From contig NZ_JMTZ01000021.1 in the NCBI RefSeq assembly GCF_000731095.1, positions 1-64,000 of the forward strand: 64,000 nt of DNA, in the 5' to 3' direction. Of this stretch, positions 8,716 to 16,625 are shown one piece after another (position 1 is the first letter of the stretch; the number at the start of each line of letters is the position of its first letter). The stretch comes from Lysobacter antibioticus (GTDB lineage Bacteria; Pseudomonadota; Gammaproteobacteria; Xanthomonadales; Xanthomonadaceae). The notes beneath the pieces are model-generated. The model did not search any database. It saw only the letters and a program-made list of their open reading frames with translations, and had not been told where the DNA came from. A program made the position numbers and the translations under genes.

Positions 8716-8997
8716 ATGTCGGCATCCACACTCAATCGGCCCGGCGCGCCGCGAAGCCGGTGGCGATGGGCAACCGGCATCGCGATCGCGACCGCATTGG
8801 CGGCCGGCCTGTGGACGATCGTCTTCGTGCGCATCGGTACCGGCGTGTACTGCGGCGAGTCGCCGGCGGTGCGCTGGCGGTTGGCGATCCATGCCGGCGA
8901 ATGCGACGCCGAAACCGGCTGCCACTTCGTCAGGCAGGACGATACCGGCGCGGCCGAATACTTCGGATTCAAGCCGATTCCCTGCGGACGCGAGTAA
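8716..8997 (+). CDS. Small membrane-anchored protein of unknown function
   Basis: Ninety-three residues from MSASTLNRPG. It has one membrane helix (ATGIAIATALAAGLWTIVFV) near 23-42, then a short outside domain with three Cys (YCGES, GECDAETGC) and a final Cys in PIPCGRE, suggesting disulfides in the periplasm. Frame openness continues upstream to 8506, so another start such as ATG at 8641 is possible. I do not recognise a family. It lies just before the trpG leader, on the same strand. Confidence 0.45.
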   Translation: MSASTLNRPGAPRSRWRWATGIAIATALAAGLWTIVFVRIGTGVYCGESPAVRWRLAIHAGECDAETGCHFVRQDDTGAAEYFGFKPIPCGRE

Positions 8998-9136
8998 GCG
9001 GGCTCCGGGCCGATGTGGCCATCGCCAGGGGCCGCGGCCCTTGCCTCGACGGCGGCCCGGGCCCGGCCGCTGCCCGTCGATGGGGCCGATCCGGGCGCCC
9101 TCGCACAGACCGGCGTCCAGCGGTTACAGTAGCCGC

Positions 9137-9280
9137 ATGATCGTTCGCGCAATCCCGCAGAACTCCCCGAAAGCCGGCCAGGCTTGGCGATGGTGGCGTG
9201 CCGCCGTCGTCCGTTTCCTGCCGCCCTACGAGGACTCCCTGCGTGACCCCGCCTACGATTCGATGCTTTCCGGCCGCTGA
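9137..9280 (+). CDS. trpL: Second trp leader peptide, upstream of trpG (47 aa)
   Basis: A 47-residue ORF with three clustered Trp codons, W17-R-W19-W20 (9185-9196), coded by the same 12 bases TGGCGATGGTGG as in the trpE leader. Length, the conserved RD near residue 37 and the Gly-Arg-stop ending match the first leader, so the two are duplicates. It is preceded by the same TACAGT element, whose predicted start point falls on the ATG. A GTG with GAGGA eight bases upstream sits at 9243, exactly where trpE starts relative to the other leader. A weak hairpin (CTCCC/GGGAG) followed by CGCTTTT lies at 9348-9370. Confidence 0.65.
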   Translation: MIVRAIPQNSPKAGQAWRWWRAAVVRFLPPYEDSLRDPAYDSMLSGR

Positions 9281-9581
9281 GCGCGGCAAGTACCTTTCGG
9301 CCGCCAATCGCGGCAAATACCCTTCGGCCGCCCAGCGTGGCCGAGGCCTCCCCGACGCGGGAGCGCTTTTCCAGCCCCGACCCCTGTCTGCGGCCTCATC
9401 GAGGCGGGATAATCGCGGGCTGTCGCCTGTGAGCGCGGCCGGGCCGTACCGCTGCGCACGGCCGCAGGCGAGTGCGCTGCATCTCCCGCAACACGTCACC
9501 GGCACGATGGCGGGCCCATGGCCCGCGATCGCGCAGCTTTCCGGTATTCCCCGCATTCGAGGCGCGTCATGTCCGTTCTGA
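9243..9581 (+). CDS. Possible 112-aa ORF between trp leader and trpG
   Basis: A GTG-started ORF with a fair ribosome site, overlapping the leader by 38 nt and ending 13 nt inside trpG. Near its start it encodes a degenerate 9-residue repeat ([24 protein letters not shown]), because the underlying DNA repeat has a 27-bp period. No known domain is seen. It may be a vestigial ORF kept because translation through it couples the leader to trpG, or may be untranslated leader RNA. The coding call is speculative. Confidence 0.25.
   Translation: MTPPTIRCFPAAERGKYLSAANRGKYPSAAQRGRGLPDAGALFQPRPLSAASSRRDNRGLSPVSAAGPYRCARPQASALHLPQHVTGTMAGPWPAIAQLSGIPRIRGASCPF
9271..9346. repeat. 27-bp tandem repeat, three copies
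   Basis: Units start with CGGCCGC at 9271, 9298 and 9325. Each contains a CGGCCGC...GCG(C/T)GG core that can pair with itself or with neighbouring copies. The repeat begins at the leader peptide stop codon region and could form alternative RNA hairpins ahead of trpG. Confidence 0.75.
9423..9527 (+). promoter_or_regulatory. Hairpins in the trpG 5' leader
   Basis: A two-part stem is formed by TCGCCTG/CAGGCGA (9423-9429 with 9465-9471) around GGCCGT/ACGGCC (9442-9447 with 9458-9463). GCGGCCG (9435-9441) can pair instead with CGGCCGC (9459-9465), an alternative fold. A separate perfect 7-bp stem, GCGGGCC-CAT-GGCCCGC, lies at 9511-9527, 41 bp before trpG. None has a T tract, so a role in termination is unproven. 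Confidence 0.4.
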
Positions 9582-10150
9582 TGATCGACAACTACGACAG
9601 CTTCACTTACAACCTCGTGCAGTACCTGCAGGCGCTCGGGGCGGAAGTGAAGGTGATCCGCAACGACGACCTGAGCGTGGCCGAGATCGACCGGCTGGCG
9701 CCGGAACGCATCATGATTTCGCCCGGGCCGGGCACGCCGAACGATGCCGGCGTGTCGTTGGACGTGATCCGCGAGCTCGGCCCGCGCGTGCCGATTCTCG
9801 GTGTCTGCCTCGGTCACCAGAGCCTCGGCCAGGCCTACGGCGGCGACGTGATTCGCGCCCAGACCATCATGCACGGCAAGACCTCGCGCATCCGCCATGA
9901 AGGCCGCGGCGTGTTCGCCGGCCTGCCGGACGCCTACCAGGCCACGCGCTATCACTCGCTGGTGGTGTCGCGCGACAGCCTGCCCGACTCGCTCGAGATC
10001 ACCGCCTGGACCGAGAACGAGGACGGCAGCTTCGAAGAGATCATGGGCCTGCGCCATCGCGAGCATCCGGTCGAGGGGGTGCAGTTCCACCCCGAGTCGA
10101 TCCTGACCGAGCACGGCCACGCGCTGTTGAAGAACTTCCTGACCCGATAA
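9569..10150 (+). CDS. trpG: Anthranilate synthase component II (glutamine amidotransferase)
   Basis: A 193-residue class I glutamine amidotransferase that supplies ammonia to TrpE. The catalytic triad is visible: Cys80 in LGVCLGHQS, His174 and Glu176 in VQFHPES. The oxyanion SPGPGTP lies at 51-57. The ATG at 9569 follows GAGG seven bases upstream and gives the family start [11 protein letters not shown]; the in-frame upstream extension is leader sequence. First gene of the trpG-trpD-(ABM)-trpC-HAD unit. It could also serve folate synthesis, as some xanthomonad TrpG proteins might, but no pabB is here. Confidence 0.95.
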   Translation: MSVLMIDNYDSFTYNLVQYLQALGAEVKVIRNDDLSVAEIDRLAPERIMISPGPGTPNDAGVSLDVIRELGPRVPILGVCLGHQSLGQAYGGDVIRAQTIMHGKTSRIRHEGRGVFAGLPDAYQATRYHSLVVSRDSLPDSLEITAWTENEDGSFEEIMGLRHREHPVEGVQFHPESILTEHGHALLKNFLTR

Positions 10151-10192
10151 ACCGCCGTGGCGCGACCCGCGCCTGCCAGGACACGAATCACG

Positions 10193-11227
10193 ATGCCTCT
10201 CACCGCCCAAGAAGCCCTGCAACGCACGATCGAGCACCGCGAGATCTTCCACGACGAGATGGTCGACCTGATGCGCATGATCATGCGCGGCGAGATCTCG
10301 CCGACCATGACCGCGGCCATCCTCACCGGTCTGCGGGTCAAGAAAGAAACCGTCGGCGAAATCGCCGGCGCGGCGACGGTGTTGCGCGAATTCGCGCGGC
10401 CGGTGCAGGTCAGCGACCGTGCCCATCTGGTCGACATCGTCGGCACCGGCGGCGACGGCGCCCACACCTTCAATATTTCCACCGCGAGCATGTTCGTGGT
10501 CGCCGCCGCCGGGGCCAAGGTGGCCAAGCACGGCAATCGCAGCGTGTCGTCGAAGTCGGGCAGCGCCGACGTGCTGGAAGCCCTCGGCGCGGCGATCGAG
10601 CTGCAGCCCGAGCAGGTCAGCCAGTGCATCGACCGCGCCGGGATCGGCTTCATGTTCGCGCCGGTGCATCACCCGGCGATGAAGGTGGTCGCGCCGGTGC
10701 GGCGCGAGATGGGCGTACGCACCCTGTTCAACATCCTCGGCCCGCTGACCAACCCGGCCGACGCGCCGAGCATCCTGATGGGCGTGTTCCATCCCGACCT
10801 GGTCGGCATCCAGGTACGCGTGCTGCAGGAAATGGGCGCGCAACGCGCGCTGGTGGTGTGGGGGCGCGACGGCATGGACGAGTTGTCGCTCGGCGCCGGC
10901 ACCTTGGTCGGCGAATTGCGCGATGGGGTGGTGCGCGAGTACGAGGTGCACCCGGAGGACTACGGCATCGCGATGGCGGCCAGCCGCAATCTGCGCGTCG
11001 CCGACGCGGCGGAGTCGAAGACCATGCTGCTGCAGGCGCTGGAGAACCGCGACGGCCTGCCGCGCGAGATCGTTGCCCTGAATTCCGGTGCCGCGCTGTA
11101 CGCCGCGGGCGTGGCCGAGAGCATCGCCGACGGCATCGAGCGCGCGCGTACGGCGCTGGCCTCCGGCGCGGCGCGGGCCAAGCTCGACGAGTTCGTCGCG
11201 CTGACGCGGGAGTTGGCGGGGGCGTGA
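10193..11227 (+). CDS. trpD: Anthranilate phosphoribosyltransferase
   Basis: A 344-residue enzyme joining anthranilate to PRPP. The PRPP-binding GTGGDG motif ([17 protein letters not shown]) and the anthranilate-side [21 protein letters not shown] block are intact. The ATG at 10193 gives [11 protein letters not shown]; an in-frame GTG-started extension from 10157 was rejected. It lies 42 bp after trpG, on the same transcript. The 195-bp gap after it holds two inverted short repeats. Confidence 0.95.
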   Translation: MPLTAQEALQRTIEHREIFHDEMVDLMRMIMRGEISPTMTAAILTGLRVKKETVGEIAGAATVLREFARPVQVSDRAHLVDIVGTGGDGAHTFNISTASMFVVAAAGAKVAKHGNRSVSSKSGSADVLEALGAAIELQPEQVSQCIDRAGIGFMFAPVHHPAMKVVAPVRREMGVRTLFNILGPLTNPADAPSILMGVFHPDLVGIQVRVLQEMGAQRALVVWGRDGMDELSLGAGTLVGELRDGVVREYEVHPEDYGIAMAASRNLRVADAAESKTMLLQALENRDGLPREIVALNSGAALYAAGVAESIADGIERARTALASGAARAKLDEFVALTRELAGA

Positions 11228-11244
11228 TGGGGCGCGGGACGAGC

Positions 11245-11380
11245 AAATCCCCCCTAACTCCCCCTTTGAACAGGGGGGAATGCTTACGTGGCGGCGTGGG
11301 CCTATGTTCCGGCGTCGCCGTGTTCCTTCCAATTCCTGCTGTTGCCGTTCCCCCCTTTGAAAAGGGGGGTAGGGGGGATT
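11245..11380. repeat. Inverted pair of CCCCCTTT-type repeats
   Basis: AAATCCCCCCTAACTCC...GGGGGGAA (11245-11280) and TTCCCCCCTTTG...GGGGGGATT (11348-11380) are inverted copies of the same ~35-bp element, about 67 bp apart. They sit between trpD and the ABM gene inside the trp operon. Each copy is itself palindromic. Confidence 0.8.
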
Positions 11381-11422
11381 GGCCTTTGACTTTCGCCTTT
11401 TGAACCAAGCCCAGGAGCCAGC

Positions 11423-11764
11423 ATGTCCGCCAGCTTCGCCGAACTACCGAAACCTCCGTATTACGCGGTCATCTTCAGCTCGCAGCGCAGCGACGGGGAC
11501 GACGCCGGCTACGGCGAGGCAGCCGAGCGCATGGTCGAGCTGGCCGCGCAGCAGCCGGGCTTCCTCGGGGTCGAGTCGACCCGCGGCAGCGACGGCTTCG
11601 GCATCACCGTAAGCTATTGGTCCGACGAGGCGGCGATCGCCGCCTGGAAACGGCAGGCCGAACACGCCGCCACCCGCGCCTACGGGCGCGAACATTGGTA
11701 TCGACATTTCGAGTTGCGCGTGGCCAAGGTCGAGCGCGCGTACGGGAGCAAGGGCAAGGCATGA
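11423..11764 (+). CDS. ABM-fold protein within the trp operon (YqjZ-like)
   Basis: A 113-residue dimeric alpha/beta-barrel protein. It begins [20 protein letters not shown], with the [22 protein letters not shown] and [22 protein letters not shown] segments of YqjZ-like ABM proteins. Its stop overlaps the trpC start (ATGA), so translation is coupled to trpC and it belongs to the operon. No tryptophan-pathway role is known for it. Related proteins are mostly uncharacterised. A monooxygenase activity is only a family-based possibility. Confidence 0.8.
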   Translation: MSASFAELPKPPYYAVIFSSQRSDGDDAGYGEAAERMVELAAQQPGFLGVESTRGSDGFGITVSYWSDEAAIAAWKRQAEHAATRAYGREHWYRHFELRVAKVERAYGSKGKA

Positions 11765-12552
11765 GCGACATCCTCAACACCATTCTCGCGCGCAAGCACG
11801 AGGAGATCGAACAGCGCAGCCGGGTGCGTTCGCTCGCCGACCTGCGCGCGCGCGCCGCCTCGCAGGCGCCGGCGCGCGGCTTCGTCGACGCGATCAAGCG
11901 CAAGCACGCCGCCGACGAAGCCGCGGTCATCGCCGAGGTCAAGAAGGCCAGCCCGTCCAAGGGCCTGATCCGCGCCGATTTCAAGCCGGCCGAGATCGCC
12001 CGCAGCTACGAGGCCGGCGGTGCGGCCTGTCTGTCGGTGCTGACCGATGTCGACTTCTTCCAGGGCAGCAACGCCTACCTCGGCGAAGCCCGCGGTGCCT
12101 GCTCACTGCCAGTACTGCGCAAGGACTTCACCGTCGATCCGTACCAGATCTACGAAGCGCGCATGATCGGCGCCGACGCGATCCTGCTGATCGTCGCTGC
12201 GCTCGAGGACGGGCCGATGATCGAGATGGCCGGCCTGGCGATGGAGCTGGGCATGGACGTGCTGGTCGAGGTCCACGACATCGACGAGCTCGAACGCGCG
12301 TTGCAGACCGATTGCGAGCTGATCGGCGTCAACAACCGCAATCTGCGCACGTTCGAGGTCTCGCTGGACACCACCATCGCCTTGCGCGCCGCGGTGCCGC
12401 GCGACCGCACCCTGGTCACCGAAAGCGGCATCGCCACCTTGGCCGACGTGGAGCGAATGCGCGGCGCCGGCGTCGAAACCTTTTTGGTCGGCGAAAGCTT
12501 CATGCGCGAACGCGACCCGGGCGCGGCGCTGCGGCGGTTGTTCGCGGCGTGA
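11761..12552 (+). CDS. trpC: Indole-3-glycerol phosphate synthase
   Basis: A 263-residue TIM-barrel enzyme that closes the indole ring. The family signatures [43 protein letters not shown] and [12 protein letters not shown] are intact, as is LVTESGI near the C-terminus. It is a monofunctional protein, not fused to TrpF. It overlaps the ABM gene by 4 nt upstream and the HAD gene by 4 nt downstream (GTGA). Confidence 0.96.
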   Translation: MSDILNTILARKHEEIEQRSRVRSLADLRARAASQAPARGFVDAIKRKHAADEAAVIAEVKKASPSKGLIRADFKPAEIARSYEAGGAACLSVLTDVDFFQGSNAYLGEARGACSLPVLRKDFTVDPYQIYEARMIGADAILLIVAALEDGPMIEMAGLAMELGMDVLVEVHDIDELERALQTDCELIGVNNRNLRTFEVSLDTTIALRAAVPRDRTLVTESGIATLADVERMRGAGVETFLVGESFMRERDPGAALRRLFAA

Positions 12553-13295
12553 GCGCGGTCCGTCCCGCGCGTTTCCCGCCGGTGCGCGCGGACGCGCCGC
12601 TGATCGTGTTCGATTTCGATCACACCCTGTACGACGGCGACTCCGGCAGCCATCTGTTCGCCTGGCTGATCAGGCGCTCGTGGTGGCGCATGCTGCTGGC
12701 GCTTGCGATCGCGCCGGTCGCCGGGCCGATGGTGGCCTGGCTGAAGACGCGCCGCCTCGGCATCTCGGCCTTCGTCTGGGTCGGCACCATCGGCATGCAC
12801 CGGGTCGGCTCGCTCGACGCGATGATCGACCGCTACGTCGCCCTGCACACCGCGCAGATTCGCGAGCGGTTGCTGCCGATCGCGCTCGACGTGTTGCATC
12901 ACCACCGCGAACAGGGCGATCACGTGGTGATCGCGACGGGCGCGCCGCCGGAACTCGCCCGCGCCATCCTGGCCTTCGTCGCCCACGAGGACGTGCCGGT
13001 GGTCGGCACCCTGGTCGGCCCGCGCCTGGGCGCGCTCGGCGCCAGCCGCCATTGCCATTCCGAAATGAAGATGCGGATGCTGCGCGAGTCCGGCTTCACC
13101 GGGCCGGTCGAGGCCGCTTACTCCGACAGCAGCGCCGACCTGCCGCTGCTCAAGGCCGCGCGCAAGCCGGTGGTGGTCAATCCCAAGGTCGCGCGCGTGG
13201 AGATGTTCCGGCGTGTGCTGCCGGCCGGCACGCCCATCCTGAACTGGGGTTGCCCGGGGCGGGGCGGGGACGCGGTGTCGTCGGCGGCGAAGTAG
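12549..13295 (+). CDS. HAD-superfamily phosphatase (subfamily IB, SerB-like)
   Basis: A 248-residue hydrolase. The nucleophile motif DFDHT gives Asp22 and Asp24, and the late acid motif is [11 protein letters not shown]. The helical cap region (about 50-110) is partly hydrophobic, as in the HAD-IB membrane-associated group. The GTG at 12549 overlaps the trpC stop, so it is translationally coupled as the last gene of the trp unit. Related proteins include phosphoserine and lysophospholipid phosphatases. The substrate is not evident, and a link to tryptophan synthesis is not implied. Confidence 0.8.
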   Translation: MSAVRPARFPPVRADAPLIVFDFDHTLYDGDSGSHLFAWLIRRSWWRMLLALAIAPVAGPMVAWLKTRRLGISAFVWVGTIGMHRVGSLDAMIDRYVALHTAQIRERLLPIALDVLHHHREQGDHVVIATGAPPELARAILAFVAHEDVPVVGTLVGPRLGALGASRHCHSEMKMRMLRESGFTGPVEAAYSDSSADLPLLKAARKPVVVNPKVARVEMFRRVLPAGTPILNWGCPGRGGDAVSSAAK

Positions 13296-13333
13296 GCGGC
13301 TGGAATTCGGCTTTCGCCGACACGGGGTAGAGC

Positions 13334-13407
13334 GTGGTCGCGGCTTGCGCCGCTCCTACCCTTTGCTGCGCGGCTCTGGGGCAGGAGCGGCGCAAGCCGC
13401 GACCGCC
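13334..13407. repeat. GTAGGAGC-family inverted pair
   Basis: GGTCGCGGCTTGCGCCGCTC (13336-13355) and its inverted copy GAGCGGCGCAAGCCGCGACC (13385-13404) face each other, forming a 20-bp stem. It is the same family as the tandem array at 2980-3725. It lies between convergent genes, so it could also act in transcript ending. Confidence 0.85.
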
Positions 13408-13470
13408 ATCCAGCCGATGCTGCGGGGTTTCGATCTTGAGACGAATGCGCCCAGGCCGCGGCCCAGAGCT

Positions 13471-13935
13471 TCAATCGCCCAGTGTCTTCACGAACTTGAC
13501 CGACGAGCCGTCGGAATAGCCGCAGGCGCGGTAGAAGTCGTGGGCGTCGGTGCGGCGGATGTTGCTGGCGACCTCGACCCGGCCGACCCCGTCGCGGCGG
13601 GCGCGGCGCTCGACCTCGCGCAGCAGCAGGCGGCCGATACCCTGGCGATAGCAGGACGTGGCCACCACCAGGGCGGTGATGCGGGTCAGCAGGTTGCCGC
13701 GGGTCAGCGAATAGCGGGTATGGCTGGCGATCAGGCCACAGGCGTGGCCGTCGAGTTCGGCCAACAACAGGTCGTGGCGTGGGTCTTCGCGCAGCACGGC
13801 GATGCGCTCGATGGCCTCATCGCGGGTGCAGGGATAGCCGAGCTGGCTGAGCAGCTCGGCGACGTCGCTGGCATCGCCCAGCTCCGCGAGCCGCACCGTC
13901 GGTGCGGTCCCGGAGGAGGGCGCGATGCGTCCCAC
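13471..13935 (-). CDS. GNAT-family N-acetyltransferase
   Basis: A 154-residue acyl-CoA-dependent acetyltransferase. Motif A is clear (ITALVVATSCYRQGIGRLLLREVE, with the pyrophosphate-binding RQGIGR), and motif B follows (FYRACGYSDGSSVKFVK). It lies 8 bp downstream of clp on the same strand and may be co-transcribed with it. Substrate unknown; related proteins acetylate amines or protein N-termini. Confidence 0.85.
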   Translation of the reverse strand: MGRIAPSSGTAPTVRLAELGDASDVAELLSQLGYPCTRDEAIERIAVLREDPRHDLLLAELDGHACGLIASHTRYSLTRGNLLTRITALVVATSCYRQGIGRLLLREVERRARRDGVGRVEVASNIRRTDAHDFYRACGYSDGSSVKFVKTLGD

Positions 13936-13943
13936 CGGGGCCC

Positions 13944-14633
13944 TTAACGGGTCCCGTAGAGGACGACGGTCTTGCCTCGGGCGTGCAGCTTGCCGTCGGC
14001 CTGCAGCTTCTTGAGCACGCGACCGGCCATCTCGCGGGAGCAGCCGACCAGGCGCGAAAGCTCCTGGCGCGACACCCGCAGCTGGGTGCCCTGCGGATGG
14101 CTCATGGCCTCGGGTTCCTTGGCAAGGTCGTGCAGGGCACGGACGATGCGGTCGGTGACGTCGAGGAAGGCCAGGCGGCCGGCCTTGCGGCTGGTGTCGA
14201 GCAGGCGCCGGGAAATCTGCGCGCCGATCGCATACAGCAGCTTGGGCGCGTCCAGCGAGAGCCGGGTCAGCAGCAGGTCGTAGAGGCGCTCGTGTCCGAT
14301 TTCGGCCAGTTCGCAGGTGCTGCGCGTTCGCAGGATCACCTCGCGATGGTCGCTCTCGATGAACAGGCCGAGCTCGCCGACGAACTCGCCGGGGCCGAAA
14401 TAGCCCAGGACCAGTTCACGGCCGTCCTCTTCCTCGGTGATGATGCTCACCGAGCCTGAGACGACGTAATACAGCGTGCTGGCCGGATCCCCGGGGCGAA
14501 ACACGTCCGTGCGGGACGGGTAACGACGACGGTGGCAATGGGCCAGGAAGCGTTCGATCGTTGCGCCGTCCGGCAACAACGGGCTATTGGTTCTGCGTAA
14601 TGCAGTCAAGGGGGCTACCGGGTTGGCGGACAT
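13944..14633 (-). CDS. clp: Crp-family global regulator Clp
   Basis: A 229-residue Crp-like protein closely matching xanthomonad Clp over segments such as FRPGDPASTLYYVVSGSVSII, FVGELGLFIESDHREVILRTR and the C-terminal KLHARGKTVVLYGTR. It has an N-terminal cyclic-nucleotide-like domain (about 25-145), a dimer helix and a winged HTH (VSRQELSRLVGCSREMAGRV). In Xanthomonas, Clp binds DNA until c-di-GMP releases it; it controls lytic enzymes, motility and, in Lysobacter, antibiotic production. Several secreted hydrolases in this window are plausible targets, though I did not find a convincing TGTGA-N6-TCACA site. It is divergent from speD. Confidence 0.93.
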   Translation of the reverse strand: MSANPVAPLTALRRTNSPLLPDGATIERFLAHCHRRRYPSRTDVFRPGDPASTLYYVVSGSVSIITEEEDGRELVLGYFGPGEFVGELGLFIESDHREVILRTRSTCELAEIGHERLYDLLLTRLSLDAPKLLYAIGAQISRRLLDTSRKAGRLAFLDVTDRIVRALHDLAKEPEAMSHPQGTQLRVSRQELSRLVGCSREMAGRVLKKLQADGKLHARGKTVVLYGTR

Positions 14634-14809
14634 TGGGAATGGGCTTTTGGCTTTCGGCCGAGCTTAGGGCGATACGGCCGCATGAGCAAATCCTGCCGCT
14701 GAAACTCCCGGTCCGATAGAGAGCGATGATGGAAGCGCAGAGACGGTCACGCTTTTGTAATCGACGCAGTCCAAAACCTAGCTGCGTTTCCCCCCGGGGC
14801 CAATTGCCT

Positions 14810-14815
14810 CATAAT
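14810..14815 (+). promoter_or_regulatory. Possible -10 element for speD
   Basis: CATAAT lies 34 bp before the speD GTG, in the clp-speD intergenic region. No clear -35 hexamer is visible at the right distance, so this is tentative. Confidence 0.35.
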
Positions 14816-14849
14816 CGCGGCCCTCGCCGTCCGTCCGGATATTCCTACA

Positions 14850-15644
14850 GTGGTCAAGCCGTTGCCGCGCCTGCGGTTGCAGGGTTTTAACAACCTCACC
14901 AAGGCCCTCTCGTTCAATATCTACGATGTTTGCTTTGCCGCCTCGGAAGACGAGCGCGGGCGCTATATCGAATACATCGACGAGGCGTACAACGCCGACC
15001 GCCTCACCCAGATCCTCACGGATGTGGCGGAAATCATCGGCGCCAACATCCTCAATATCGCCCGCCAGGACTACGACCCCCAGGGCGCCTCGGTGACGAT
15101 TCTGATCTCCGAGGAACCGGTGATCGACAAGAAGGCGGCCGGCAAGGAGATCATCTCCGACGCCGTGGTCGCCCACATGGACAAGTCCCACATCACCGTC
15201 CACACCTATCCCGAGACTCACCCGGACAGCGGCATCGCGACCTTCCGGGCCGATATCGACGTGGCCACCTGCGGCGTGATTTCGCCGCTTAAGGCCTTGA
15301 ATTACCTGATCGAAAGCTTCCAGTCCGACATCGTGGTGATGGACTACCGGGTGCGCGGCTTCACCCGCGACATCAAGGGCAAGAAGCATTACATCGACCA
15401 CAAGATCAACTCGATCCAGGACTACCTGGCGAAGAACATCAAGTCGCGCTACGAGATGATCGACGTCAACGTCTACCAGGAAAATATCTTCCACACGAAG
15501 ATGCACCTGAAGGAATTCGACCTCGACACCTACCTGTTCGAGGAAAAGGCCAAGAACCTCTCGTTCAAGGAGCGCATGAAGATCGAGGCGCGCCTGCGCC
15601 GCGAGATCGAAGAGCTCTACCACGGCCGCAACCTGGTCGATTGA
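14850..15644 (+). CDS. speD: S-adenosylmethionine decarboxylase proenzyme (spermidine synthesis)
   Basis: A 264-residue enzyme of the E. coli type, the same length as E. coli SpeD and alignable throughout. It makes decarboxylated AdoMet, the aminopropyl donor for spermidine. Self-cleavage should occur between Lys112 and Ser113 in [12 protein letters not shown], turning Ser113 into the pyruvoyl group. The conserved [16 protein letters not shown] and [23 protein letters not shown] blocks are intact. The start is GTG at 14850. No speE lies next to it. A good terminator follows. Confidence 0.96.
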   Translation: MVKPLPRLRLQGFNNLTKALSFNIYDVCFAASEDERGRYIEYIDEAYNADRLTQILTDVAEIIGANILNIARQDYDPQGASVTILISEEPVIDKKAAGKEIISDAVVAHMDKSHITVHTYPETHPDSGIATFRADIDVATCGVISPLKALNYLIESFQSDIVVMDYRVRGFTRDIKGKKHYIDHKINSIQDYLAKNIKSRYEMIDVNVYQENIFHTKMHLKEFDLDTYLFEEKAKNLSFKERMKIEARLRREIEELYHGRNLVD

Positions 15645-15663
15645 GCCCTGCGCGATGCATGCG

Positions 15664-15690
15664 AAAAGGCCGGCGAAAGCCGGCCTTTTT
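15664..15690 (+). terminator. Rho-independent terminator after speD
   Basis: AAAAGGCCGGC-GAAA-GCCGGCCTTTTT: a stable tetraloop hairpin with a T5 tract, 20 bp after the stop codon. Confidence 0.92.
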
Positions 15691-15732
15691 CGTTGCTGGG
15701 CGGGCGCGGCCCCCGAGCCGGCGCCGCTTGTC

Positions 15733-15916
15733 TCCCTCTCCCGCCTGCGGGAGAGGGCCGGGGTGAGGGCGCGAAGGCCCGCGACCGTCGCCAGCGCGGC
15801 GGGAGGGGCGAACCCTCACCCCAACCCTCTCCCGTGAACGGGAGAGGGGGCTCAAAGCTTTGCAGCCAGGGGCGCGTCTCCCCTCTCCCGCTCACGGGAG
15901 AAGGCCGGGGTGAGGG
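15733..15916. repeat. Three CCCTCTCCCG-type interspersed repeats
   Basis: Copies lie at 15733-15769, 15813-15849 (inverted) and 15879-15916. Each has a palindromic CTCTCCCG...CGGGAGAG core followed by the GGGGTGAGGG tail. They fill the gap between convergent speD and coq7. No ORF here is believable. Confidence 0.85.
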
Positions 15917-15947
15917 CATAGAGGTCCGGGGGCGTCGCCAGGGCGAC

Positions 15948-16589
15948 TCAGACCCGGTAAGCCACGGCCTTCATCAGCTTGGACGCCGCCGCCATCAGGG
16001 CCGGCACCGGCATCGGCAGGATGCGCGCGCCGGCGGCCTCGGCGTTCTCGGCGTGGCGCGCCTCGTCGGCCTTCATGGTCCGCAGGATCGCCCGGCTGCG
16101 CTGGTCGCCTTCGGGCAGGGACTGCAGGTGCTCGTCGATATGAGCCTCGACCTGGCGTTCGGTCTCGACCACGAAACCCAGGTTCCAACCGTCGCCGCGC
16201 AGCCCGGCGAGGGCGCCGATGGCGAAGCTGCCGGCGTACCACAACGGGTTCAGCAGGCTCGGGCGGCTGTCGAGTTCGCGCAGGCGGTCGGCGCACCAGG
16301 CCAGGTGGTCGGTCTCTTCCTGGGCGGCTTCGAGCAGGTGGCCGCGGGTGGATTCGTCGCGGGCGACCGCGGCCTGGCCGCAGTACAGGGCCTGGGCGCA
16401 GACCTCGCCGACGTGGTTGATCCGCATCAGGCCGGCCGAATGGCGGCGCTCGTCGGGTTCGAGCACCAGTTCGGCGGTGTTGCCGGCGGGGTTGGGGCGT
16501 TCGGCGCCCGGGGCGCCGAATATGGTATCGAGCGCGCGCTGTGCTTCGCTGAGCACGCGGTCCAGAGGGCTGAGTTCGCGGGTCGTCAT
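15948..16589 (-). CDS. coq7: 2-polyprenyl-3-methyl-6-methoxy-1,4-benzoquinol hydroxylase (Coq7)
   Basis: A 213-residue di-iron carboxylate protein for the last hydroxylation in ubiquinone synthesis. Iron ligands appear as the first helix Glu ([13 protein letters not shown]), Glu92-xx-His95 (EETDHLAW), a further Glu ([10 protein letters not shown]) and the final EARHAENAE motif. It resembles the Coq7 form found in many Gamma- and Betaproteobacteria that lack UbiF. It is peripheral to the inner membrane. A single gene on the minus strand, 36 bp downstream of the iron-sulfur protein gene. Confidence 0.93.
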   Translation of the reverse strand: MTTRELSPLDRVLSEAQRALDTIFGAPGAERPNPAGNTAELVLEPDERRHSAGLMRINHVGEVCAQALYCGQAAVARDESTRGHLLEAAQEETDHLAWCADRLRELDSRPSLLNPLWYAGSFAIGALAGLRGDGWNLGFVVETERQVEAHIDEHLQSLPEGDQRSRAILRTMKADEARHAENAEAAGARILPMPVPALMAAASKLMKAVAYRV

Positions 16590-16625
16590 GCGCCGATTCT
16601 AAGGCGTGGCCGACGTAGAAGTCGG

